Assembly (NCBI GenBank): GCA_963835375.1
Contig: CAWIGB010000013.1
Location: 1 to 64,000, forward strand
Direction: 5' to 3'
Length of the DNA stretch: 64,000 bases
DNA from: Salinisphaera sp963835375
GTDB taxonomy: Bacteria; Pseudomonadota; Gammaproteobacteria; Nevskiales; Salinisphaeraceae
Shown: piece after piece, positions 9,719-21,200 of the stretch
Numbering within the stretch: position 1 is the stretch's first letter
How the letters are laid out: every line of letters starts with the position of its first letter
Notes under the pieces: model-generated
Seen by the model: the letters and a program-made list of their open reading frames with translations, nothing else
Database searches by the model: none
Told to the model about the DNA's origin: nothing
Made by a program: the position numbers and the translations under genes

Positions 9719-10731
9719 ATGAGCCGGATCGAACAGCGCCATGTGGCCGTGTCCATGCTCCGTTCGTTGCTGTATTTCCTCGAACGGCAAGGGCTGGATG
9801 CACCCGCGCTGGCCCGCGACGCGGGCCTGCCGCACGCCACTCTGGCCGATCGCGAGCGTCGGGTGAGCAGCACGTACTACGCCGCGCTCATGCAGGCCGG
9901 CATCGAGCGAACCGGCAATCCCCTGCTTGGGCTGGAGTTCGGGATGGCGGTCGAGCCGGATCGCTGGGGCCTTCTCGGCGTGCTGGTCACGCACTGTGCC
10001 GATGTCGGTGAAGCGATCCGTTTCCAGCTGCGCTTCCAGTCGCTGGTCAGCACCGTCGGCGAAGCCGCACTGGTCATCGCAGGACGGCGCGCTCGCCCTG
10101 CGCTGGGCCACGCCGGCAACGACGGCGCCCGCGTTGACCGAAGAAGCGCTGGCGGCCTATGTCACGTTCGGCCGCTGGGCCACCGGGCAGACGCACGACC
10201 GCGCCGTCGTGCGTACACTTTCGCCACCCACCGCAGGCAAAGCCCGCGCGATACGAAGCGTTCTTCGGCTGCCCGGTACGCTTCGGCCAGCCGCACGACG
10301 AACTGCTGATGTCGCCCGGCGTACTGGAAATGCCGCTACGCAATCCGGACGGCGATCTCAAGCGATGGCTGGCGTCGCGGGCCGAACGCCTGCGCGATAC
10401 CGGTAACGACGAGGATGTGCGCACGCAGCTCGCACAGTGGCTCGCCCAGCAGTTGCCGTTCGGCGTACCGACGTTGAATGAGGCCGCGGCCGCGCTGACG
10501 CGTTCCCCGCGCTCGCTGCAGCGCGAACTCGAGCAGGCCGATACCACTTTCAAGGCCTGCCTCGCCGACGTCCGCCGGTCGCTCGCCGACCACTACCTGC
10601 GCGATCCATCGCTGAGCATCGGCGACATCGGCGTGCTGCTCGGTTTCTCCGAACAGAGTGCCTTCCAGCGTGCGTTCAAGCGCTGGCACGGCATCACGCC
10701 GCGGGCCTATCGCCGCCGGCTGGCCGACTGA
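9719..10731 (+). CDS. AraC-family transcriptional regulator (two frameshifts)
   Basis: Divergent from the AGPS-like operon. The start frame gives MSRIEQRHVAVSMLRSLLYF and the Arabinose_bd-type N-terminal domain (DAGLPHATLADRERRVSS). It shifts near 10085, passes through ALALRWATPATTAPALTEEA and AAYVTFGRWATGQTH, and shifts again near 10235 into ARYEAFFGCPVRFGQPHDEL. The C-terminal AraC DNA-binding domain is clear: LTRSPRSLQRELEQADTTFK, then GDIGVLLGFSEQSAFQRAFK and RWHGITPRAYRRRL. Spliced length is about 336 residues, typical for this OruR/ArgR-like subfamily. It probably controls the divergent flavoprotein/kinase operon (inference from position). The two shifts look like indel errors. Confidence 0.82.
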
Positions 10732-10768
10732 GCGTGCCGTGGGCGGGGGCCGCCCGGGGGCGTGACCG

Positions 10769-13700
10769 CTAGGCAGCTCCGCCCAGGCTGGACGGCCCGG
10801 GCTGGCCGAGCCGCGCCAGATCGCGCACAGCAACGGTGAGATGCTCCTGTGCCGGCTGCTCGATGGCCTGGAGTTCCGCCAAGCGGGCGCCGACGAAGGC
10901 CAGGGTGTGCTCGCGCGCCGCGCACCACTCGGCCAGCGGATCGTCGCCCTCGGTTTCCAGCACCTGGTCGACCAGTCGCTGATGGATCAGATAGCTGTCG
11001 CTGCGCAGGCTGGTCCGCGCCAGGTCCTGCCAACGGCCGTTGGCCGGCAGTTGATGGATTGCTTCCTGCAGCCACGGCACGGCGAGGGTGTCGCCGAGGC
11101 GATAGTAGATATCGGCCACGTCCGCCACGGGCCGATCGCGGCTCTCGGCGAGCGAGACGATATCCATGATGCCGCCGCCGACATCGGCCGAGGCGATTCG
11201 ACGCGCCAGCTCGTCGCCCATACCGATGGCCTGCCAATCCGCCAGCGTGTTCTCCCAACGTTCGGCATAGCTGCCCACCAGCCGATCCGCCAGACCCGAC
11301 AACAGATGCCGTGCACCGGCTTGGTAGCGGCGCCATCAGATCCGAGATATCCTGGCCGGTGCCGGTACTCGTGAGCCACCAGTTCATCGCATGCTTGAGC
11401 AGGCCGATGACGATGCGGTACGCCCGATACTGCTCGGCCGCGGGGATGACGTTATCCAGCGCCTCGATCGCATTGAACAGCGTCTCGCCCTCGAGCCAGC
11501 CTTCGGCCAGCACATAGCCGCGTACCGCGGCCTCCATGCGGGCGCTGAAGCCCGCCGGCAGGCGATGCGCGGTGGCGATGCCGAGCCGGTCCACCATCTG
11601 GTTGGTGACCAGGGTCGCGATCAGCTCGCGCTTGAGGCGATGCTCGGTGACCGCCTCGGGGAAGCGTTCTACCAGCCGCGGCGGGAAGCCGTCGGTCAGC
11701 CAGCTCTCCATCCAGGGATCATCGGCCAGACCGCCCTCGAGCGCCGCTGCCGACAGCGTCAACTTGTTGTAGGAGATGAGCACCGAAAGCTCGGGCCGGG
11801 TCAGCCCGGCGCGTTCGCGCCGACGCGTCTCGATGGTCTCGTCGTCGGGCAGGCCTTCGAGACGTCGGTCCAGCCGGCCGTCGCGCTCCAGTGCCCGCAT
11901 GAAGCTGATCTGCTCGTCGAAGCGAGCCACGCTCTCGGTTTCCATCAGACTGATCTGCTGGGTCTGCAGATAGTTGGTGCGCAGCACCAGATCGATGACC
12001 GAGGGCGTCATCTCCGCCAGCAGCGTGTTGCGCGCCTCGCGATCGATGCGCCCGGCCGCCTCGACCGTGCCCAGCGCGATCTTGATGTTGACCTCCATGT
12101 CGGAGGAATCGACGCCGCCGGAATTGTCGATCGCGTCGGTATTGAGCTTGCCGCCATTCAGGGCGTACTCGATGCGCCCGGCCTGCGTCAGTCCGAGGTT
12201 GCCGCCCTCGCCCACCACGCGGGCCCGCAGTTCGCGGCCGTCCACGCGCAGGGTATCGTTGGCGCGGTCGCCGACGTCGGTATGCGACTGGGTACTGGCC
12301 TTGACATAGGTCCCGATGCCGCCGTTCCAGAGCAGATCGACCGGCGCCTTGAGAATCGCGTTGATGAGCGCGTCCGGCGCCATCCGCCGTGCCTCGATGG
12401 CCAGCGCGGCGCGGGCCTGGTCTGACAGCTCGATGGTCTTGGCCGAGCGATCGAACACGCCGCCACCGCGCGAGATCAGGCGCTCGTCGTAGTCGCGCCA
12501 GCTCGAGGCCGGGCCGGCGAACAGGCGCTTGCGCTCGACGTAGGCCGCCGCGATGTCCGGGTCCGGATCGATGAAGATATGCAGGTGGTTGAAGGCCGCG
12601 ATCAGGCGGATCTGCTCCGAGGCCAGCATGCCGTTGCCGAACACGTCGCCGCCCATGTCGCCGATGGCGACCGCCGAGAACGGCTCGCGTCTGGATATCG
12701 CGCCCCATCTCGCGGAAGTGACGCTTCACGCCTTCCCAGGCGCCGCGAGCCGTGATGCCCATGACCTTGTGGTCGTAGCCGGCCGAGCCGCCGGAGGCGA
12801 AGGCGTCGTCCAGCCAGAATCCATACTCCGCCGACAGCGAATTGGCGATGTCGGAGAACGTGGCCGTGCCCTTGTCGGCCGCCACCACCAGATAGGGATC
12901 GTCGCCGTCGCGCGCCACCACGCCTTCCGGCGTCACCACGTCATCGCCGACGCGATTGTCGGTGATATCGAGCAAGCCGCGGATGAACGTCTTGTAGGCC
13001 GAGATGCCGCGTGCCTGGCGCGCCTCGCGCGATTCGTCCGGACGCGCCGTACTTGGCCACGAAACCGCCCTTGGCCCCGACCGGTACGATCACCGCGTTC
13101 TTCACCATCTGCGCCTTCATCAGACCCAGCACTTCGGTACGGAAATCCTCACGCCGGTCGGACCAGCGCAGCCCGCCGCGGGCAACCGGCCCGCCGCGCA
13201 GGTGCACGCCTTCGACGCTCGGCGCATACACGAACGTCTCGACCCAGGGGCGCGGCTGCGGCAGCTCCACCAGTTCGCTGGGATCGAGCTTGATCGAGAC
13301 GTGTGCTTTCGGCGCGCCCATGGCATCGCGCTGAAAATAGTTGGTGCGCAGCGTGGCGACGACCACGCCATAGAACGCACGCAACACGCGATCCGCGTCG
13401 AGGCTGGCGATCTCGTCCAGTTCGGCCTCGATCGTCGCCCGGGCCTCGTCCTCACCGGTGGTCACGCGGCTTCGATCCGGATCGAAGCGCGCCTCGAACA
13501 GATCGATCAATGCGCGTACCAGCGCCGCATGCTCGGCCAGACGATCGCCGATATAGACCGGCGAGAACGGCAGCTCAGTCTGCAACAGGTAGCGTGTGAT
13601 CGTACGGACCAGCACCACCTGGCGCGGCGTGAACCCGGCATCGATGATGAGCCCGTTGAGCCCGTCGTCCTCGGCGGTACCTGCCATGATCTGGTGGAAC

Positions 13701-15566
13701 GCTTCGGCCAGATTGTCGCGGCAGGTCGAATCGGACAGCGCTTCGCCGTGACTATGCCGGGCCTCGAATTCGTGGATCCATTGCACGCTCTGGCCGGCAC
13801 GCGCCACGCGATACGGATGCTGGGTGAGCACCGACAGGCCGAAATGCTCGAACACCGGCAGCACCCGCGACAAGGGGAGGTCGTCGCCGTGCCCGTAGAG
13901 CTTGACGGTGAGCACGTCGCCCTCGGGCGCCATCGCCCGCAGCACCGGGTGGCTGCTGTCGTCCATCGCCGCCAGTACCTGGGAATCCGCCACTGCAGAG
14001 GCCGCACCGAAGCGCTCGCGATAGGCCGCATCGAAGGCATGCGCATAGGCCGGCAGCGAGACGCCAGCTTCGCGCGCGGCCGCAGCGACCCGGTCGGGCC
14101 AACCACGGGTGACCGCGATCAGCGCCTGTTCCAGCGCGCGCACATCGACCGGTTCCGTCACCTCGCCGGTGGCGATCTGGTAGTGCAGGCGCACCACGGC
14201 ACCGCGCAGGAATTCCGCGTCGACGTCCTGGCACTCGCCGTTGAGGTGACGCTCCAGCTCCGCCCGAATCTGACTGCGCAGCGCCACGGTGTAGCGTTCA
14301 CGCGGCACGTACACGATCGCCGCGTAGAAACGCCGGTACCGGTCGCGACGCACGAACAGGCGCAGCGGCTCGGTCTCGCGCATGTTGAGCACGCCGATGA
14401 CCGTATCGTAGAGCTCGTTCTCGCCGGTCTGGAACAGCTCGTCGCGCGGGAAGGTCTCGAGGATGTAGCGCAGGTTCTTGGCGGCGTGCGAGCGCGGTCG
14501 CAGCGCGGCGCGTGCCATGACGTGCGAGATCTTGTGGCGCAGCACGGGAATATCGCGCGGGCTGGCGCGATAGGCGTCGCCCGAGAACATGCCCAGAAAA
14601 CGATGCGCGCCGATCACGTTGCCGGTCGCATCCAGACGCTTGATGGCAACCACGTCCATCGTCTCGGAATGATGGATCCATGCGTGCTGGTTGGCCTTGG
14701 TGATCACCAGCAGCCGCGAGGACTGGGTGTATTCGTCGAGCACGTCGGCCGGGGCCACATAACCATCCGGGTCGACGCCCGGGCGATCCTGGCGCAGCAG
14801 GCCGAGGCCGGTATCGGCCACATCGACCATGACATCGGCCCCGTTCTGGTCGGTCTCGATCGCCCGACAGCGATAGCCCAGCAGCGTGAAATGATCGTCC
14901 GCAAGCCACGATATGAACGCCTGGGTCTCGGTGCGTTCGTCGCGATCCACCCCGCCGGCAGCACGATCGAGCTCGCTGACCACGGCCTGCAGGCGGCGAC
15001 GCATGGGCTGCCAGTCCGCCACCACACAGGCCAGATCGGCCAGACTGGACTCGACGTGCTGGGTGAGCGCGTCACCGTCGAGACCGGCTGGCGCTGCGAA
15101 CTCGATGCGAATCAAGCGATTCCTCTGCGCCCGCGGGACGGTCGGTGCCGGCAGCGCCGACCTCGATCAGTTCGCCCGCCTCGTCGCGCTCGACGCGTAC
15201 GACCGGATGCATCATCCAGTCGATCTCCGCGCCCGTGCCGCGTACGGCCAGGCTGATCGTGTCGACCAGGAACGCCATGTCGTCGGCGACCGTCAGCAGC
15301 GCCAGATCGCAATCGCTGCTGGTATCGTCGATAGACTCGAGCGCCACACGATACTGGCCACGCTTGCGCGGCTGACAGAGCAAGGCGAAGTGATGCCGAA
15401 GCGCCTCGTAGAGATGGGCCACCGAACGCACCCGCAGCGCATCCGCCGGAACCCCGGCAAGACAAGTCTCGACGAAGGCGATCATCAGTTCGGGCCGCTC
15501 GAGCGTCGGGTCCTCGCCCACACAGGCACGAACTTCTGCGATCACGGCGGCAGTCTGGCTATTCAT
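10769..15566 (-). CDS. gdhB: NAD-specific glutamate dehydrogenase, large ~1600-residue type (about four frameshifts)
   Basis: Five overlapping minus-strand frames join into one protein of about 1600 residues, the size of the large NAD-GDH family that deaminates glutamate to 2-oxoglutarate. The order is MNSQTAAVIAEVRACVGEDP (N-terminus, 15566), FISWLADDHFTLLGYRCRAI, the core RGGPVARGGLRWSDRREDFR with KAQMVKNAVIVPVGAKGGFV, then GLLDITDNRVGDDVVTPEGV, the NAD-domain part AIGDMGGDVFGNGMLASEQI and HIFIDPDPD, and the C-terminal helical part ending ARLGQPGPSSLGGAA at 10769. Frame changes fall near 15115, 13045, 12690 and 11325. Each break leaves no missing residues, which argues for sequencing indels. 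The gene is convergent with the AraC regulator (37 bases between). Confidence 0.9.
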
Positions 15567-15723
15567 TGGGGGTCGGCATCACGGATCGTAGGGCGACGTT
15601 ACGCCCGCCACACCCGGCTCGACAAGCCTTGTGCGAGCAGGCGTAGAACGCGCTGTGGACGGACGGCGCCGAAACACGATTTTCCGGTCGTCCCGGCCCG
15701 GGCCGGAGCCGGCCGGACCACGG

Positions 15724-16383
15724 TCAGCGCGCGGGCGTGGCGCTGTCGCCCTGGGTATCGGGGGCGGCCGCCTGAAAGGCACCCAACGCCATGCAGGCCC
15801 GATAGATGCGGCGGATGATCGGATAGGGACCGAGGTTCACACCATAGCGCTCGGCCATCGAGACCTGGGGTACCAGACAGACGTCCGCGAGGCTCGGGCG
15901 CGCCGTGAAACAGAAGCTGTGATCGCCGGCGGGCTGTTCGGCCAGCAACGACTCCATCGGGCCGAACGCGGCATGAATCCAGTGCTCGAACCACGCCCGA
16001 CGCCGATCGTACGGCACATCCATTTCGTCGCGCAGGTAGCGCAGAACGCGCAGGTTGTTGAGCGGATGGGTATCCGCGATCGCGATCTGGGCGAAGGAGC
16101 GTATCCGCGCGCGCAGCGCGATGTCGCCATGCAGCAGCGGCCGATCCGGATAGCGCTCTTCCAGATACTCCAGAATCGCCGACGACTGCGAGATAATGAG
16201 ATCGTCCTCGACCCACAGCGCCGGAATCAGGCCCTGCGGATTGATTTCCAGATACTGCTGGCGTTCATCACTGGTGCCGTCCAGACCCGTGAAAATAGAC
16301 CTGAAGGCCACACCTTTATAATTGAGCGCGATACGCACGCGATGAGCGGAAACGCTGCGATGGTGCGTGAACAACTTGAGCAT
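15724..16383 (-). CDS. glutathione S-transferase, zeta/maleylacetoacetate-isomerase type
   Basis: An intact protein of 219 residues from MLKLFTHHRSVSAHRVRIAL; an in-frame ATG five codons upstream (16398) is also possible. The N-terminal thioredoxin-fold GSH site has the zeta-class Ser motif followed by RVRIALNYKG, INPQGLIPALW and ISQSSAILEYLEERYPDRPL. The C-terminal helical domain has ADTHPLNNLRVLRYL and ARPSLADVCLVPQV. This is the pattern of MaiA, which isomerises maleylacetoacetate in tyrosine breakdown, but no other homogentisate-pathway gene is here, so the substrate is uncertain. The C-terminus ends in a short Ala/Pro-rich tail. The gene is divergent from the small membrane protein at 16451. 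Confidence 0.8.
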   Translation of the reverse strand: MLKLFTHHRSVSAHRVRIALNYKGVAFRSIFTGLDGTSDERQQYLEINPQGLIPALWVEDDLIISQSSAILEYLEERYPDRPLLHGDIALRARIRSFAQIAIADTHPLNNLRVLRYLRDEMDVPYDRRRAWFEHWIHAAFGPMESLLAEQPAGDHSFCFTARPSLADVCLVPQVSMAERYGVNLGPYPIIRRIYRACMALGAFQAAAPDTQGDSATPAR

Positions 16384-16450
16384 GAACTCGCCGGGCACGG
16401 GATTGACCGCACAAGTCTAGCAAAGGCCCGGCGCATGCCGGAGGTTTGAT

Positions 16451-16810
16451 ATGGACCGACACATGGTCGCTGATTCCGAATCGAGCGCGCTGGAACAGAG
16501 CGAGCGCAACGTGCTGTTGATCACCTACGTGCTGTACGGACTCGGCTGCTTCTTCTTCGTGACCGCCATCGCCGGCGTGATCGTCAATCACATCAAGATG
16601 GGCGAGCTGGAACGCACAGGCATGGCCTGGACGCACCACCGCTGGCTGATGCGCACGTTCTGGTTCACGATGCTCTGGAGCCTCGTCTGCCTGGTGCTCG
16701 CCCCCTTCGTGATCGGCATCATCGGTTATGGCGTGCTCTGGTTGTGGTGCTTCTATCGCTTCATTCGCGGCGTCGTCACCTTCGCCGATCGCCGCCCGAT
16801 GCCGGTCTGA
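16451..16810 (+). CDS. small membrane protein, DUF4870-like
   Basis: A 119-residue protein starting ATG after GCCGGAGGT, a plausible Shine-Dalgarno. It has three hydrophobic segments (about residues 20-45, 65-85 and 90-105). A conserved HHRWLMRTFWFTMLW block follows the first helix and a C-terminal WCFYRFIRGVVTF, the layout of the small DUF4870-like inner-membrane proteins common in beta- and gammaproteobacteria. Function is unknown. A second, broken copy of the same kind seems to follow immediately downstream. Confidence 0.7.
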   Translation: MDRHMVADSESSALEQSERNVLLITYVLYGLGCFFFVTAIAGVIVNHIKMGELERTGMAWTHHRWLMRTFWFTMLWSLVCLVLAPFVIGIIGYGVLWLWCFYRFIRGVVTFADRRPMPV

Positions 16811-16817
16811 ACCAGGC

Positions 16818-17248
16818 ATGAACCGCGCCTCGGGGCCGCGGTCGGCTATCTGATCGTGGCCGCGGCGTTCTGGATCGGCAGCGGCATGATCCTGCTGCCG
16901 GCGATACGGTTTCTGGCCGTCGCGCACGCGCTCGCCGCAACCCGCAGCGTCGCCCCCTCGGCTCGCATCATCGCTGGCTCGCCGCGCATCATCTGTGGTC
17001 CGCGTTCGCGCTCAGCGCCGTGCTGATTGCCCGCCCTGCTCGCCGATGCCGCGACCGTGCTCAACACGGGGGCCATACACCACACCCGATGGCAGCGCTG
17101 GCCGCCGCATGGCTCTCGCTCGGTCACTGGCCGACGCTCGTCGGTGCCGGGCCACTCTTGTCCTTCGGCTGGTTCGCCGTCACGCTCTGCATCAGTGTCC
17201 GCCGGCTGCGACGCGGGCTATGCTGGGCCGAAGGCGCAGCCCAGCTGA
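16818..17248 (+). pseudogene. broken second small membrane protein, possible paralogue of the gene before it
   Basis: No single frame spans this stretch, but hydrophobic, codon-like pieces follow one another in different frames. They are GYLIVAAAFWIGSGMILLPA, then SHHRWLAAHHLWSAFALSAV (like the HHRWL block of the preceding gene), then ALAAAWLSLGHWPTLVGAGP and LLSFGWFAVTLCISVRRLRR. Together they would make a protein of about 140 residues with three membrane segments. At least two frame changes are needed. Given the indels elsewhere, this may be an intact gene with errors rather than a decayed one. The end point is uncertain, because the last frame stays open into the convergent regulator gene. 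Confidence 0.4.
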
Positions 17249-17273
17249 GGCGCTGCATTTCCGCCGCGGCGCG

Positions 17274-18221
17274 TCACGAACCCATCGTCTGCAGCGCGAT
17301 CGCAGCGGCTGCCGCTCGGGTTTCCACCCCGAGTTTCGGAAAGATATGTTCGAGATGCTTGTTCACCGTCCGGGGTTTCATGTCGAGGAGCTCGGCGATA
17401 TCGCGGTTGGTCTTGCCGCGCGAGATCCAGAGCAGCACTTCTGCCTGGCGCCTGGTCAGCCCGAACCGCGTAACGAAGTCGTCGATCGCGGCCTGCTCGT
17501 CGAACTCGACCAGGGTGAGAATCGCGCCGCCCTCTTCGGCCGGCCCGGCGAGACGAATCGATAGCCTGCCCTGCTCGCGAGTGACCTCGTATGGCCTGGC
17601 TGCGGATTCCGCCCGATCCAGCCATCGCCGCAGACCGAACGGCAGTCGGCCGTTCACATCGACATCGAAATAGCGCCGGAGGAGCTGCGCCGCACGTGTG
17701 CTGTGCCAGCGTATTCCCCCGTCGGCGGCGCTGATCAGCGCGGCACGCCCGCCCGCGTTGACCACCATGTCGGCCTGGCGCTGCACACGGATGCGCTTGA
17801 GATGGGCCTCGATGCGAACGCGTATCTCATCGGGTTTGAGCGGCTTGGTGACATAATCCACGCCCCCGGCTCGGAAACCGCGCACGATGCTGTCGCTATC
17901 GGTCAGCCCGGTCATGAAGATCACGCCCATGCCGGTCAACGCGGGATCGGTCGTGATGCGACTGCAGACCTCGAAGCCGTCCATCCCCGGCATGCGCGCA
18001 TCCAGGAGCACGATGTCGGGCGTGATCAGGCGGGCCCGCTCCAGAGCCGACCGGCCGTCGGGCGCAGCGATCACCGTATAGCCATCGCGCCCCAGAACTT
18101 CGGATATGAGCGCCAGCGTATCCGGGTGATCGTCGACCACCAACACCACGCCCCGTATCGGCGGTCTGTCAACCGCGCGCTCGTCGTGCGACATGACGTC
18201 ATCGATATTGGCTAGGACCAT
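17274..18221 (-). CDS. LuxR/NarL-type response regulator of the amide cluster
   Basis: A 315-residue protein with an N-terminal receiver domain (about residues 24-140): acidic pair D30/D31, phospho-acceptor D74 in VLLDARMPG, and K126 in VTKPLKPDE. A linker of about 100 residues follows (145-245), then a C-terminal LuxR-type helix-turn-helix (about 250-312): LTRRQAEVLLWISRGKTNRD and PRTVNKHLEHIFPKLGVETR. It starts 16 bases after the stop of the hybrid sensor kinase with AAAGGGG upstream of ATG 18221, so the two form a two-component operon. It very likely activates the divergent permease/amidase operon through the palindrome at 21747 (inference). A later ATG at 18194 is an alternative start. 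Confidence 0.88.
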   Translation of the reverse strand: MVLANIDDVMSHDERAVDRPPIRGVVLVVDDHPDTLALISEVLGRDGYTVIAAPDGRSALERARLITPDIVLLDARMPGMDGFEVCSRITTDPALTGMGVIFMTGLTDSDSIVRGFRAGGVDYVTKPLKPDEIRVRIEAHLKRIRVQRQADMVVNAGGRAALISAADGGIRWHSTRAAQLLRRYFDVDVNGRLPFGLRRWLDRAESAARPYEVTREQGRLSIRLAGPAEEGGAILTLVEFDEQAAIDDFVTRFGLTRRQAEVLLWISRGKTNRDIAELLDMKPRTVNKHLEHIFPKLGVETRAAAAAIALQTMGS

Positions 18222-18237
18222 CGTGTGCTTGCCCCTT

Positions 18238-21200
18238 TCAGTCCTGCGCGGTTCGCGCCCGGCTTTCTTCAGCCAGGCGACGCAGGCGTATCAACTCGTG
18301 CCGACGCGCGGCATCCCGAAGATCGGCCAGGCGCGGGCCATGTTCCGGATGCTCTCTTTCAATGGCCGCAATTTCGGCGAGAACACCCGCCATATGCCCG
18401 ATATCAATAGCGGACGTGAGGCGATGGGCAAGCGGCCCCGGCAGTGGGCACCGATCCGACGCTTTCGACAGCGCGCCGTCAGCGTACTTCGTTCGGGCCC
18501 CAGCCCGCGTCCGCGCATCGGACAAAACGTCCTGTTCATCCCGCTGCCATTGCAGAAGCAATAACTCTGCCAGCCGATCGAAAAGTTCGGCGAGGTTGAT
18601 CGGCTTGGACAGGAACGCGTCGCAGCCGAGCGTACGGCTGCGCGCGATGTTATCGGCATAGGCGTTGGCCGAAACCACCAGAACGGGGGCGTCGCTGAGG
18701 CGCCGCTCACGGATCATCCGCGCGGTTTCGAAACCGTCCATTCCCGGCAGTGCCACGTCCATCAGAATCAGATCGGTGCGCTCGGTGGCCAGCCAGTGGA
18801 GTGCTTCGGGCCCGTCCTCGCACTCATTCAGTGCAAACCCCAGGGGCTCGAGCGCCGCCCGGAGAATGCCACGCTGATCCGCTCGATCATCCACCACAAG
18901 CAGGTGCCGCTTCCGGCCCTCGTAGCCGATGATCCGTTGCACGGGCGGGCGCGCTCCGGAGCGCCGCGTGCAATGGGGCAGGAAAACCCGCAGCACAAAG
19001 CACGAGCCGGCGGGCACGTTCGACCGTACCTTCAGATCACCGCCCATGAGCTGAGTCAGCAGCTGACAGATGGTCAGACCGAGCCCGGCCCCCGCACCGC
19101 CATCGCTGCCCCCCGCGATGCGCTCGAACGGCAGGAATATCTGCTCGCGTTTGTCGTCGTCGATCCCCGGGCCGGTATCGATGATCTCGAACGTCGCCAC
19201 TTCCGAGGCATAATTCACCCGAACGCGCACCTCACCGGCCTGCGTGAAACGAATCGCATTGCCGATCAGGTTGATGAGGATCTGACGCAGCCGCTGCAGA
19301 TCACCGCGCACCACGGGCGGCATCCGTTGTGATGGCTCGATGCAGAAGTCGAGCCCCTTGGCCATGGCCTGCGGCGCGAACATGGCCTCGATCTGGTCGA
19401 GCAGCGCCGCGGCATCGATCTCGCCGACATGCAACGACACACGCCCGGCTTCTATGCGGGCGATATCCAGCAGACCGTCGACCAAGGCGAGCAGATGCTC
19501 GCCGCTGCGCTGGATGGTGGCCAGCTTGTCGGCGTGCGCCGGTGCCATGTCGGGCTCGCGCATCAGCAGCTGGGTATAGCCCAGCACGTTGTTCAACGGG
19601 GTACGCAGTTCGTGGCTCAAGCCGGACACGTAACGGCTCTTGGCTCGATTGGCCGACTCGGCTTCAGCCTTGGCCCGGGCCAGCTTGGCATCAGTTCGCT
19701 TGTGCGCCGCAACCTCCCGCATCAGCAACTGGGTCTGGCGCGAGGTCTCGTGCTGCGCCACATTGCGCGCCTCGCGCGCCAGCACCAGCCACCAGGACAG
19801 AATGCCGACCGGCACCAGCATCAGAAAGAAGGTCCGCAGGAAGATGTCGAGCAGATGAGGGTGCCCGGTGCTGTCCACCAGCGGCGCGATCTGCGCATAG
19901 ACCGCGATCAGCGCCCCCACCAGCACCACCGCCAGCAATCCGAGCACCACGCCGTAGCGCACCAGCCGCGTGCACAGATGCGGCATCAACGCGCGCGGCA
20001 GCACACGCTGCAACAGCTCGTCGATCTGGGCCGACGCGTGCGAGTGCGGCCGGCAGCGGTCTGCGCACCGCATGTCCAGACTGCAACATAGCGAGCAGAT
20101 CGCACCGGCATAGGCCGGGCAACCCGCCATGTCGTCGACCTCGAAGCGGTTGTTGCACAGCACGCAGCGCGCGTGGTTCCCGCCCTCCCCGGCGAGTTCG
20201 GCCGCGGACGCCGGTGTCCGCGCGAGGTAGAACCGTCCCGCGGTCAGCCATGCGATCAACGGCGCGGTCACGAAGGCGCCGCCGAGAGCGATCGCCGGCG
20301 CAGCGGCCCGTCCTGCCGGGCCGAAGCAATCGCTATAGGCGGTCAGCGACGCCCCGCTGGCCAGCACGAACGCGCCAATCCCCACCGGATTCAAGTCGTA
20401 CAGATGCGCGCGCTTGAATTCGATGCCCGGAGGCGACAGGCCGAGCGGTTTGTTGACCAGCAGATCGGCCGCAAGGGCACCGAACCAGGCCGCGGCCACG
20501 TTCGCGTACAGGCCAAGCACCCGTTCGATGGCATGAAACACGCCCATCTCCAGCAGGATCAGGGCGATCAGCACATTGAATACCAGCCAGACCACGCGCC
20601 CGGGGTGGCTGCGGGTCACCCGCGCGAAGAAATTGGACCACGCCAGTGAACCGGCATAGGCGTTGGTGACGTTGATCTTGACCTGCGAGACGATGACGAA
20701 CAGCACCGTCGCCGTCATCGCGAGGCCCGGCGACGAGAACACATAGCCGAACGCCACTTCGTACAGGTGCGTCGGCTCGGTGGCGCGGGCATGCGGCAGC
20801 TGGTGCTGCACGGCGAGAAACGCCAGCAGCGCCCCGCCGAACATCTTCAACCCGCCGAGAATGACCCAGCCCGGCCCGGCGCCGACCACCGCCGCCCACC
20901 AACGGAGCCGATTGCCCGGGCCGCGCTCGGGCAGAAACCGGAGATAGTCGACCTGCTCGCCGATCTGCCCGATCAGCGCGAGCGCGATCCCGCAGGCCGA
21001 GCCGAAGGCGATCCAGTCGAACGAGCCCGTGCCCTGTTCGCCGATATAGTGCTGGAATTGCGAAAACACCGCCGGCTGGCGAACGGCGATGAACAGGTAC
21101 GGCAATACCAGCAGGGCCAGCCATAACGGCTGCGTATACCACTGCAGCCGGTTGATTGCGGTGATGCCGAAGGTCACCAGCGGAATGATCGCCAGCGCAC

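Noticed and set aside
13004..15256. A 750-codon plus-strand open frame.
   Set aside because: It is the antisense of the NAD-glutamate dehydrogenase, rich in His/Gln/Arg from GC-rich codons, with no recognisable domain. The minus-strand frames match a known enzyme throughout.
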